From NCBI GenBank assembly GCA_002483865.1, contig DLIT01000053.1, positions 1 to 6,933 on the forward strand: a stretch of 6,933 nt of DNA, in the 5' to 3' direction. Positions 1 through 5,768 of this stretch are shown piece by piece (position 1 is the first letter of the stretch; the number at the start of each line of letters is the position of its first letter). A program made the translations under genes and the position numbers. The notes beneath the pieces were generated by a model. It had not been told where the DNA came from. It searched no databases and saw only the letters and a program-made list of their open reading frames with translations. This DNA is from Brevundimonas sp. UBA7635. GTDB taxonomy: Bacteria; Pseudomonadota; Alphaproteobacteria; Caulobacterales; Caulobacteraceae.

Positions 1-226
1 CCTGGGCATTGGACTCGGTGCCGCCCGACGAAAAGACCACGGCCGTGGGATCGGCCCCAACCAGCTCGCCAACCTGGGCGCGCGCCGTCTCGACCCGCGC
101 CCGCGCACGGCGTCCGGCCGCATGCACCGCCGAGGGATTGCCATTGTCCGCCAAGGCTCGCGCCATGACATCCTGCACCTCAGGACGAACCAGGGCAGAG
201 GCATTGTAGTCCAGATAGATACTCAC
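1..226 (-). CDS. Cysteine desulfurase, IscS/NifS-like (N-terminal part, runs off the window)
   Basis: This PLP enzyme takes sulfur from L-cysteine, leaving alanine, and delivers it as a persulfide for Fe-S cluster assembly in the cytoplasm. The first 75 codons are visible. They start MSIYLDYNASALVRPEV, the N-terminal signature of group I (NifS/IscS-type) desulfurases, and reach the SSGGTESN segment (about residues 66-73) that contacts the cofactor phosphate. The catalytic Lys and Cys lie outside the window. The start is GTG at 226, overlapping the iscR stop as GTGA and preceded by a perfect GGAGG 7 bases upstream. In alphaproteobacteria this gene commonly sits between iscR and sufBCDS; that continuation is expected to the left but not seen. 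Group I is favoured over SufS because the SufS-type N-terminal helix is absent. Confidence 0.93.
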   Translation of the reverse strand, partial: MSIYLDYNASALVRPEVQDVMARALADNGNPSAVHAAGRRARARVETARAQVGELVGADPTAVVFSSGGTESNAQ

Positions 227-687
227 GCCGCAGCCTCCATGCCGGAGGCTGCAACGCCCATCCGCGCCTGCCCGGGACGTCTCTCAATCACGTCCTCCAG
301 ACTGACGCTGGCAAGATAGCGGTGGATTTCCTGGCCCAAATCTTCCCACAGGTGGTGTGTAATGCAGCGCTCGCCGGCGACCATGCACCCCTTGGGAGAG
401 GCTTCGCCGCCGCAGCGAGTGGCCCGGATCGGCTCATCTACGGCCAGGACGATTTCAGCTACCATGGTCATGCCCGGCGCACGCGCCAGTCGATAGCCGC
501 CGCCAGGGCCCCGGACGCTCTTGACCAGACCGCCCTTGCGCAGGCGAGCAAACAGCTGCTCCAGATAGCTGAGCGAGATCTCCTGACGCGCCGCGATCTC
601 GGCGAGCGAGACCGCCCGATCTGCGCCATTGCGCGCCAGATCGGCCATCGCCATCACCGCATAACGTCCTTTTGTCGAGAGACGCAT
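223..687 (-). CDS. iscR: Rrf2-family Fe-S cluster regulator, IscR type
   Basis: This DNA-binding regulator senses Fe-S cluster status and controls Fe-S assembly genes. The 154-residue protein begins MRLSTKGRYAVMAMADLA, the standard Rrf2 N-terminus. A winged helix-turn-helix follows: the HTH spans about residues 27-50 and the wing carries RGPGGGYRLAR at about 59-69. The cluster-binding region has Cys92, Cys101, Cys108 and His111 (CITH), matching the Cys3-His ligand set of E. coli IscR (Cys92, Cys98, Cys104, His107), but with spacing C-x8-C-x6-C instead of C-x5-C-x5-C. I chose the ATG at 687, which has GAGGA 5 bases upstream, over an in-frame TTG at 699. The gene leads the desulfurase operon and diverges from the hydrolase gene. 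RirA and NsrR are relatives; RirA is less likely because the first Cys and the Cys-x2-His element follow IscR. Confidence 0.88.
   Translation of the reverse strand: MRLSTKGRYAVMAMADLARNGADRAVSLAEIAARQEISLSYLEQLFARLRKGGLVKSVRGPGGGYRLARAPGMTMVAEIVLAVDEPIRATRCGGEASPKGCMVAGERCITHHLWEDLGQEIHRYLASVSLEDVIERRPGQARMGVAASGMEAAA
234..238 (-). promoter_or_regulatory. Ribosome binding site fixing the GTG start of the cysteine desulfurase
   Basis: GGAGG reads on the minus strand 7 bases before the GTG at 226. It lies inside the last codons of iscR, so the two genes are probably translationally coupled. It supports GTG as the true start, since the desulfurase has no ATG near this point. Confidence 0.75.
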
Positions 688-769
688 GGAAGTCCTCAAA
701 AATTTCGCGCTTTATAGGGCTCATGTGTTAGAACCCGCGCCCTCGCAGACAAGTGTGCCGCGCCAGCGG

Positions 770-802
770 GACTTAGAAAGTCCTACTGCGTTGGTCAAGT
801 AT
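770..802 (-). promoter_or_regulatory. Candidate iscR promoter with overlapping IscR operator
   Basis: On the minus strand, ATACTTGAC at 802-794 matches one full half of the E. coli IscR type 1 consensus as I recall it (ATASYYGAC, 7-base centre, GTCRRSTAT). By hand alignment the 25-base site 802-778 matches at 18 positions; the second half is weaker (GTAGG against GTCRR). TTGACC (798-793) inside it could be a -35 element. A weak -10, TAAGTC (775-770), lies 17 bases downstream. This geometry fits autorepression, but it rests on motif reading only. Confidence 0.4.
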
Positions 803-847
803 TGTCCGCTCGCGAAACGACAGTTGAAGACAGGATTCCGCTGATCC

Positions 848-1498
848 ATGCCCGAAGTCATTCTTCCCGGTGCCTCCGGCCGCATCGAAGGCCGCTACTC
901 GCCCGGCAAGCGCGCCAATGCGCCGATCGCCCTGATCCTGCACCCGCACCCGAAGGCGGGCGGCCACATGAACAATCCGGTCGCCGTGACCCTGCACCAG
1001 CTGTTCGTGCAACGCGGCTTTGCCACCCTGCGCTACAACTCGCGCGGCGTGGGCAAGTCGCAGGGTGAGTTTGACAGCGGCATTGGCGAGCTGGCCGACG
1101 CCGCCACCGCGCTTGACTGGCTGCAGGCCAATAATCCGGCCGCGACCCAGACCTGGGTGGCCGGCTATCAGTTCGGAGCCTACATCGGCATGCAACTGCT
1201 GATGCGCCGCCCGGAAACCGACGGCTTCATCTCGGTGTCGCCGCCGTCAAACATCTATGACTTCAGCTTCCTGGCCCCCTGCCCGGCCTCGGGCCTGTTC
1301 TTGCACGGCACGGCTGACAGCGTCGTGCCGCCGTCGGAAGTGGAGCGCGTGGTCAACAAGCTGCGGACCCAAAAAGGCATCGTCATTGACTACGAACTGG
1401 AAGAAGGTGCCAGCCACTTCTGGCAGGACCATATGCCAGCTGTTGAGCGTCGCGTCGGTGCGTACCTGGACAAGCGCCTCGCTGAAAAGCCAGCCTGA
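848..1498 (+). CDS. Alpha/beta hydrolase-fold protein, COG2945-like, with Gln at the nucleophile position
   Basis: This 216-residue, probably cytoplasmic protein has the alpha/beta hydrolase fold and no signal peptide. Visible elements are the oxyanion-side loop HPHPKAGG (32-39), the RGVGKSQGEF segment (66-75), the nucleophile-elbow region AGYQFGAYIG (105-114), the acid-loop HGTADSVVPP (153-162, Asp157) and the GASHF histidine (His190). The elbow G-x-S-x-G reads G-Y-Q-F-G, so the usual serine is Gln108; the DNA codon is CAG. If the alignment holds, serine-hydrolase chemistry is lost or changed. The start MPEVILPGASGRIEGRY is typical of the family, although the nearest Shine-Dalgarno-like AGGA (832-835) is 12 bases away. 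It diverges from iscR and converges on the DUF6624 gene 6 bases after its stop. The substrate is unknown. Confidence 0.85.
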   Translation: MPEVILPGASGRIEGRYSPGKRANAPIALILHPHPKAGGHMNNPVAVTLHQLFVQRGFATLRYNSRGVGKSQGEFDSGIGELADAATALDWLQANNPAATQTWVAGYQFGAYIGMQLLMRRPETDGFISVSPPSNIYDFSFLAPCPASGLFLHGTADSVVPPSEVERVVNKLRTQKGIVIDYELEEGASHFWQDHMPAVERRVGAYLDKRLAEKPA

Positions 1499-1504
1499 TC
1501 GAAA

Positions 1505-2167
1505 CTAGCTGCAGGAATACGAGGCGAAGCCCGCCTCGTATTCGGCCTGGGTTGTCGGAAAGCCCATCTCGCGCCGACGCTGATCCACCGTCTCGGGCGC
1601 TTCAAGATTGATCGCCTGCCATTCGCCCTCCATGCAGGTCATCTGGGTGCCATAGGCTTGCGCTCGGCCTTCGGCCAGGGCCAGTCGATCGTACATCATG
1701 GCATAGGCCGTCCCACTGACCTCACCCTGGGCCACCAGGGGCTCAAGGACCGGCACGAAGCGACGCCAGGTCTCCAGATCGGAATGCTGCACGACCAGGA
1801 AGGCGGTCGTCGCCACCTCGATCCCGTAGCGACTTTGCAGATACCAGCCCTCCGGCGGCAGGTGCTCCAGCACAATGGCCAGGTTCTGCCGATCAAGGTC
1901 CTTCATAAGCGACCCCAACTGACCCCTGACCCGATCTCGCTCGTCGGGCGACAGGCCTCCCATCTGCCCCATAGCCTGACGCGGATGCTGGTCCAGCACA
2001 TGGACGCTGGCAAAGCGGGTCTTCAGGTCGGCGTCTGCGGGAAGATTGGCCAGTTTCGCCTGTTCGCTCTCGATCCGCTCAATGACCGGTGCCATGAACT
2101 GTTCGGCCTCTGATGAGGCATTGCAGCCCCCAGGACATAAGGCTGCCGCCAGAATCAACCAGATCAT
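1505..2167 (-). CDS. Exported DUF6624 domain protein
   Basis: The function is unknown. The 220-residue protein opens with a short hydrophobic segment (residues 1-15, MIWLILAAALCPGGC), probably a Sec signal peptide, which suggests the periplasm. The n-region has no basic residue, so a short membrane anchor is also possible. The C-terminal half has the hallmarks I associate with DUF6624: GWYLQSRYG (107-115), VVQHSD (125-130), a GEV turn (148-150), YDRLAL (159-164) and YGTQ (172-175). Cys178 and Cys219 could form a disulfide. The region 40-100 is charged and helical, with no recognised motif. The ATG at 2167 has a strong AGGAGGGG site whose upstream end overlaps the stop codon of the permease gene, making it the last gene of an anmK-permease-DUF6624 unit. 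The family assignment is from memory of motif pattern. Confidence 0.75.
   Translation of the reverse strand: MIWLILAAALCPGGCNASSEAEQFMAPVIERIESEQAKLANLPADADLKTRFASVHVLDQHPRQAMGQMGGLSPDERDRVRGQLGSLMKDLDRQNLAIVLEHLPPEGWYLQSRYGIEVATTAFLVVQHSDLETWRRFVPVLEPLVAQGEVSGTAYAMMYDRLALAEGRAQAYGTQMTCMEGEWQAINLEAPETVDQRRREMGFPTTQAEYEAGFASYSCS
1515..1543. terminator. Perfect 12-bp inverted repeat at a convergent gene junction, likely bidirectional terminator
   Basis: GAATACGAGGCG (1515-1526) and CGCCTCGTATTC (1532-1543) are exact reverse complements around a 5-base loop. The hairpin starts 16 bases after the hydrolase stop and lies within the last codons of the oppositely oriented DUF6624 gene (encoding about residues EYEAGFASY). 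No T-run follows on either strand, so this is not a textbook intrinsic terminator. It may act as a stem that halts or protects 3' ends. Confidence 0.5.
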
Positions 2168-2170
2168 CCG

Positions 2171-2178
2171 CCCCTCCT
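2171..2178 (-). promoter_or_regulatory. Strong ribosome binding site of the DUF6624 gene, overlapping the upstream stop
   Basis: AGGAGGGG reads on the minus strand, with the GGAGG core (2177-2173) ending 5 bases before ATG 2167. It begins inside the TAG stop of the permease gene (2179-2177). It fixes the start and implies co-transcription. Confidence 0.7.
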
Positions 2179-3136
2179 AGTGCTCGATCTCCGTCACGAT
2201 GTCGGCCGTCGGGCGATGCGCCCTGACACACCAGATAACGCTGGTTATCATAAGTGCAATAGCCAGCAGTTCGATCAGGCTGGGGCCGCGCTGTTCCCAG
2301 ATGAAGCCATAGAGAAAGGCGAACAGGGTCTCGAACACGATCATCTGGCCCAGCATGGTCAGGGGCAGCAAACGGCTGGCCTGGTTCCAGAAGGCATTGC
2401 CGATGATGGAGGCAAAGACCGCTATGCCCAGACTGATGCCGATCAGACGGACCAGCACATCCTGGTCCAGCGCCTGGCTGGTCAGAGCTGCGGGGAGCGC
2501 CAGCAGCAGGGCAAAGCCGCCGGTCACCACGCCCGAAAGCAGGGACCACTCATGGGCCGTGACATTGGGCAGACGCCCCATCCAGCGACTGTTTCCGATC
2601 GCAAAGATGGACCACGACACCAGGGCTGCCAGGGCACAGCCCAGGCCGATCAGGGTCTGGCCCATGTCGGCTGCCCCGACCTGGGTCTGGGTCAGGGATT
2701 CCCATCCGATCAGGCCCACGGCAACGGCCGCGACCGCGATCGGCGGCCCGACCCTCGACAGCGGGGGTGAGTGCGCATCACGCAGCCCCCACAGGGCCAC
2801 GACGATGGGCACCATGCCGACGATCAGGGCCGAGGCGGCGACCCCGGCCAGATGGACGCTGACCACCAGGAAGATGAAATAGACGATATTGCCGGTCAGG
2901 CTCAGCCAGGCCAGGGCGCGCCATGCCCTCCAGTCCAGCGCTGCCACGACCTTCTTCCAGCGCGGCGCGATCAGCAGGACCGCGATCAGGCCATAGGCCA
3001 GGTAGCGGCCCGCCGACAGCAATAGGGGCGAAGCCTCAGGCGCGACTTTGGGGGCCAGGAAGACTGTGCCCCACATGGCCCCGGCGGCCATACCACTGGC
3101 CACGCCCCAGAAACGCGGGGATTTGATGCTGTTCAC
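2177..3136 (-). CDS. EamA-family (DMT superfamily) inner-membrane permease, YtfF-like
   Basis: This 319-residue integral inner-membrane protein has about ten hydrophobic segments (roughly 11-29, 37-57, 73-95, 98-117, 131-147, 160-181, 196-218, 230-249, 258-279, 287-305). They form the two five-helix EamA repeats of the drug/metabolite transporter superfamily. Segments such as GRYLAYGLIAV (43-53), LTGNIVYFIF (80-89) and the WNQASRLLP to VFETL stretch (250-271) resemble, from memory, E. coli YtfF, whose substrate is not known to me. The GTG start at 3136 overlaps the anmK stop as GTGA. Upstream there is only a weak GGA-type site, so translation probably depends on coupling to anmK. A role in moving cell-wall-derived sugars or peptides would suit the neighbourhood but is a guess; amino-acid or metabolite export is equally possible. 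Confidence 0.87.
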   Translation of the reverse strand: MNSIKSPRFWGVASGMAAGAMWGTVFLAPKVAPEASPLLLSAGRYLAYGLIAVLLIAPRWKKVVAALDWRAWRALAWLSLTGNIVYFIFLVVSVHLAGVAASALIVGMVPIVVALWGLRDAHSPPLSRVGPPIAVAAVAVGLIGWESLTQTQVGAADMGQTLIGLGCALAALVSWSIFAIGNSRWMGRLPNVTAHEWSLLSGVVTGGFALLLALPAALTSQALDQDVLVRLIGISLGIAVFASIIGNAFWNQASRLLPLTMLGQMIVFETLFAFLYGFIWEQRGPSLIELLAIALMITSVIWCVRAHRPTADIVTEIEH

Positions 3137-4272
3137 GCCTGTCCAGGCTCCACGATACGTCCGCCCGTCAGGGGCTGCTTCACTCCGGTGGTGCCCGGAA
3201 AACTGATAGGTAGGCCGAAGTGGCAGCGCGCCGCCAGATATGCAAAAGCCTCGGCCTCGATGCTGTCGCCCCGCCAGCCCTCATCCTCGCCGGTTGTGAC
3301 AGGCGCACCAAGCCGATCACGAATGGCCTGCAGCAGCACCGGATTGTGCCGTCCTCCACCGCACGCCACCACGCGCTGTGGCCACTCACTGCAGCGCGCA
3401 ACGCCCAGGGCCACGGCCTCAGCGGCAAAGGCAGTCAGGGTGGCGGCGGCGTCCTCAAGCCCAAGGCCAGCTACCGTGTCCAGGGTGAAATCATAGCGGT
3501 CCAGAGACTTGGGTCCGGTGGCCGCGAAATAGGGGTGGGACAGATAGGCCGCCAGCGCGGTCTGATCGACACGGCCTGCCCGGGCCAGCTCGCCCCCCTC
3601 ATCCATCCGCGCGCCGGTGCGGGTCTGAACCAGCTGGTCCACCATGCCGTTGGCCGGGCCGGTATCAAAGGCCTCCAGTTCGCCATCGGCACGGATCAGG
3701 GTGATATTGCCCACTCCCCCCAGGTTGAGCACCGCTACCGGCCCCTCCAACCCTGCTTTCTGCATCAGGGCGGCGTGATAGACCGGGGCCAGCGGAGCCC
3801 CCTGCCCGCCAGCCGCGACATCTGCCGTGCGAAAATCCCAGGCCGTGGGCAGGTCCAGCCCCCTGGCAACCCGGGCCGCGTCGATCAGCTGAACCGTGCG
3901 ACCGGCGCGTTGCGGCGTCGGGGCCTCATGCAGGACTGTCTGGCCATGCACCCCGACCAGGTCGAGGCTGGACGGGGTCAGGCCGTGGGCAGCCATGAAG
4001 TCTCGGGCAGCGATCAGATGAGCCTCGGCCACGGCAATGCGGGCGGCCTGGAAGCTGTCCGGTTCATCCGCGCCCCGGGGCCATGCCAGGGCGTCTTGGA
4101 TCGCCGTTTCCACGACAGCGCGAGTAGGCGGATCCAGCTTCATCTCGCCAGCCGGACCCAGGCCCAGAATGGCCTCGCCATCGGTTTCGATCACGGCCAT
4201 GTCGACGGCATCCAGAGAGGTGCCGGTCATGAAGCCCAGGACGCGCAGGGTCTTTTTCGCAGAGGTCGCCAT
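3133..4272 (-). CDS. anmK: Anhydro-N-acetylmuramic acid kinase
   Basis: This cytoplasmic ATP-dependent enzyme hydrolyses the 1,6-anhydro bond of anhydro-MurNAc while phosphorylating it to MurNAc-6-phosphate, a step of peptidoglycan recycling. The 379 residues match the usual family length and show the ASKHA-fold motifs in order: GFMTGTSLDAVD (13-24, phosphate loop), HGQT (109-112), DFRTADVAAGGQGAPL (146-161, with Asp151 at the catalytic-base position known from E. coli), NLGGVGN (183-189), FDTGPAN (202-208), KSLDRYDF (255-262) and CGGGRHN (304-310). The ATG at 4272 gives the conventional N-terminus, but no clear Shine-Dalgarno precedes it. It heads the unit with the permease and DUF6624 genes. 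No murQ or mupP lies in the window, so the fate of the product cannot be read here. Confidence 0.96.
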   Translation of the reverse strand: MATSAKKTLRVLGFMTGTSLDAVDMAVIETDGEAILGLGPAGEMKLDPPTRAVVETAIQDALAWPRGADEPDSFQAARIAVAEAHLIAARDFMAAHGLTPSSLDLVGVHGQTVLHEAPTPQRAGRTVQLIDAARVARGLDLPTAWDFRTADVAAGGQGAPLAPVYHAALMQKAGLEGPVAVLNLGGVGNITLIRADGELEAFDTGPANGMVDQLVQTRTGARMDEGGELARAGRVDQTALAAYLSHPYFAATGPKSLDRYDFTLDTVAGLGLEDAAATLTAFAAEAVALGVARCSEWPQRVVACGGGRHNPVLLQAIRDRLGAPVTTGEDEGWRGDSIEAEAFAYLAARCHFGLPISFPGTTGVKQPLTGGRIVEPGQA

Positions 4273-4352
4273 GGCGGGTTGACTGCCACGTCCGCCACGC
4301 CGTAGCTAGGCCCATGATCGCCGCCCGCGCCCTTTCTGGCTCGTATTACCGT

Positions 4353-4454
4353 TCGCTGACTTAAGCGAGCGGCTGCGATCTCATGCCGCCTCGCTGGTGG
4401 CATGACTTCCAACAGGAAGGACGGCCGCCGGCATCCCTGCTACGGAACCGTCCC
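4353..4454 (+). promoter_or_regulatory. Potentially structured 5' leader of tyrS
   Basis: Consecutive complementary segments fill the stretch before the tyrS start: TCGCT/AGCGA (4353-4357 with 4364-4368); a 10-bp stem TCATGCCGCC/GGTGGCATGA (4381-4390 with 4396-4405, one G-U pair, loop TCGCT); CTTCC/GGAAG (4406-4410 with 4415-4419, loop AACA); and GACGG/CCGTC (4420-4424 with 4448-4452), which encloses the only Shine-Dalgarno-like GGA (4444-4446). CCG/CGG (4425-4427 with 4443-4445) would pair part of that GGA. No T-run follows, so control by attenuation is unlikely; control at translation is possible. No gene ends here, so these are not expected terminators. The transcription start is unknown, and no convincing promoter was found. 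Confidence 0.35.
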
Positions 4455-5711
4455 ATGACCGACTACGCCTTCAAGTCCGACTTCCTGAAAACCCTGCAAG
4501 CGCGCGGCTATATCCATCAGGTCACTCACCCGATGGAGCTGGACGAGGCAGCGTCGAACGGCATCGTGACGGCCTATATCGGCTTTGACGCGACGGCACC
4601 GTCGCTGCATGTCGGCAGCCTGATCCAGATCATGATGCTGCGCCGGCTTCAGCAGGCCGGGCACAAGCCGGTGGTCCTGATGGGCGGCGGCACGACCCGC
4701 GTCGGCGACCCGACCGGCAAGGATGCCTCGCGTCCCCAGCTGACCGACGAGACGATCCAGGCCAACATCGACGGCATCCAGAAGGTCTTTGCCCAGTTCC
4801 TGAAGTTTGGCGACGGTCCGACCGACGCCATCATGCTGAACAACGACGAATGGCTGTCCAGGTTCGGCTACATCCAGTTCCTGCGGGAGTTCGGCACCCA
4901 CTTCACCGTCAACCGGATGCTGAGCTTTGACTCGGTCAAGCTGCGCCTTGAGCGCGAGCAGCCGATGACCTTCCTTGAGTTCAACTACATGCTGATGCAG
5001 TCGGTGGACTTCCTGGAGCTGAACCGCGCCCACAATGTCACTCTGCAGATGGGCGGCTCGGACCAGTGGGGCAACATCACCTCGGGCGTAGATTTGGTGC
5101 GCCGGGTGGACCAGAAGGCCGCATTTGGCCTGACGACTCCCCTGCTGACCACAGCCTCGGGTGGCAAGATGGGCAAGACCGCATCAGGTGCCATCTGGCT
5201 GAATGAAGAGCAACTGAGTCCTTATGACTACTGGCAGTTCTGGCGCAACGCCGATGACGCCGACGTGGGCCGGTTCATGCGCCTGTTCACTGACCTGCCC
5301 CTGGATCAGATCACGCTCTATGAAGCCATGGAAGGCGCAGGCATCAATGAGGCCAAGAAGGCCCTGGCTGATGCCGCCACCTCGATGCTGCACGGCACCG
5401 AGGCCGCCCAGACCGCCCGCGCGGCGGCTGAATCCGCCTTCGAAAAGGGCCAGTTGTCCGCCGACCTGCCGACCGTCGAGATGGCCCGCGACGAGGTGGT
5501 GGGGGCCATGATCGCGGCCGTGGCCACCAAGGCTGGTCTGACCAGCTCCAACGGTGAGGCCCGCCGCCTGGCCCAGGGGGGCGGGCTGCGCCTGAACGAC
5601 GTCGCCATCAGTGACGGTGCCCATCTGATCGCCGAGACTGATCTGAACGCCGACGGGGTCCTGAAACTGGGCGCAGGCAAGAAGAAGATCGTTCTGGTGA
5701 AGCCCGTTTAA
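4455..5711 (+). CDS. tyrS: Tyrosyl-tRNA synthetase
   Basis: This cytoplasmic class I aminoacyl-tRNA synthetase charges tRNA-Tyr with tyrosine using ATP. The 418-residue protein shows the Rossmann catalytic core with YIGFDATAPSLHVGS (41-55, HVGS as the HIGH motif), MGGGTTRVGDPTGKD (76-90), the tyrosine/tRNA-site segment QMGGSDQWGNI (198-208), and KMGKT (238-242) as the KMSKS-equivalent loop. A C-terminal S4-like RNA-binding domain follows at about 345-418, including GEARRLAQGGGLRLNDV (367-383). I chose ATG 4455 (MTDYAFKSDFL) because it matches the family N-terminus; the reading frame is open upstream to an ATG at 4383 that would add 24 unrelated residues. Only a weak GGA (4444-4446) precedes the start. 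It is divergent from anmK and upstream of the peroxiredoxin gene. Confidence 0.97.
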   Translation: MTDYAFKSDFLKTLQARGYIHQVTHPMELDEAASNGIVTAYIGFDATAPSLHVGSLIQIMMLRRLQQAGHKPVVLMGGGTTRVGDPTGKDASRPQLTDETIQANIDGIQKVFAQFLKFGDGPTDAIMLNNDEWLSRFGYIQFLREFGTHFTVNRMLSFDSVKLRLEREQPMTFLEFNYMLMQSVDFLELNRAHNVTLQMGGSDQWGNITSGVDLVRRVDQKAAFGLTTPLLTTASGGKMGKTASGAIWLNEEQLSPYDYWQFWRNADDADVGRFMRLFTDLPLDQITLYEAMEGAGINEAKKALADAATSMLHGTEAAQTARAAAESAFEKGQLSADLPTVEMARDEVVGAMIAAVATKAGLTSSNGEARRLAQGGGLRLNDVAISDGAHLIAETDLNADGVLKLGAGKKKIVLVKPV

Positions 5712-5715
5712 TCCG

Positions 5716-5741
5716 CTCATCCCTGCGCACGCAGGGATCCA
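5716..5741. repeat. REP-like palindromic element or terminator downstream of tyrS
   Basis: ATCCCTGC (5719-5726) and GCAGGGAT (5731-5738) are exact reverse complements with loop GCAC, flanked by CTC and CCAG. The TCATCCCTGC...GCAGGGATCCAG layout resembles short dispersed palindromes common in intergenic DNA of many proteobacteria. It begins 4 bases after the tyrS stop and has no T-run. Only one copy is in the window, so repeat status is inferred. A terminator or mRNA 3'-end stabilising role is also possible. Confidence 0.45.
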
Positions 5742-5768
5742 GCTCTCACTCCTTGCTCGCGGTTACCC

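Noticed and set aside
688..699. TTG start at 699 giving iscR four extra residues
   Set aside because: The ATG at 687 gives the standard MRLSTKG N-terminus and has GAGGA at proper spacing; the TTG start would lie upstream of that site.
711..716. TATAAA box just upstream of iscR on the minus strand
   Set aside because: No -35-like hexamer lies at 16-18 bases, and the implied leader would be very short; it may simply be an AT-rich initiation region.
2121..2167. Lipoprotein signal (Cys15) in the DUF6624 protein
   Set aside because: The residues before Cys15 are C-P-G-G, with Pro where a lipobox needs Leu, Val or Ile; an ordinary Sec signal or anchor fits better.
2180..2770. Open frame (196 codons) antisense to the permease
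   Set aside because: Gln/Asp/Gly-rich translation typical of the complement of a membrane-protein gene; no independent support.
3220..4305. Long open frame (361 codons) on the plus strand antisense to anmK
   Set aside because: It mirrors the well-supported anmK frame, its protein is low-complexity and Gly/Arg/Gln-rich, and it matches no family I know; long antisense frames are expected in GC-rich DNA.
4432..4440. CATCCCTGC shared by the tyrS leader and the REP-like element at 5718-5726
   Set aside because: A 9-base match without the second arm is compatible with chance in about 7 kb of GC-rich sequence.
4383..4454. Upstream in-frame ATG at 4383 extending TyrRS by 24 residues
   Set aside because: The extension (starting MPPRWWHDFQQ) does not resemble TyrRS N-termini, and the segment is better explained as a structured leader.
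4440..5033. Open frame (197 codons) antisense to tyrS
   Set aside because: Its translation is His/Gln/Val-rich shadow sequence opposite conserved TyrRS motifs, with no recognisable domain.
5184..5720. Open frame (178 codons) antisense to the 3' part of tyrS
   Set aside because: It lies wholly opposite conserved tyrS coding sequence and resembles no family.
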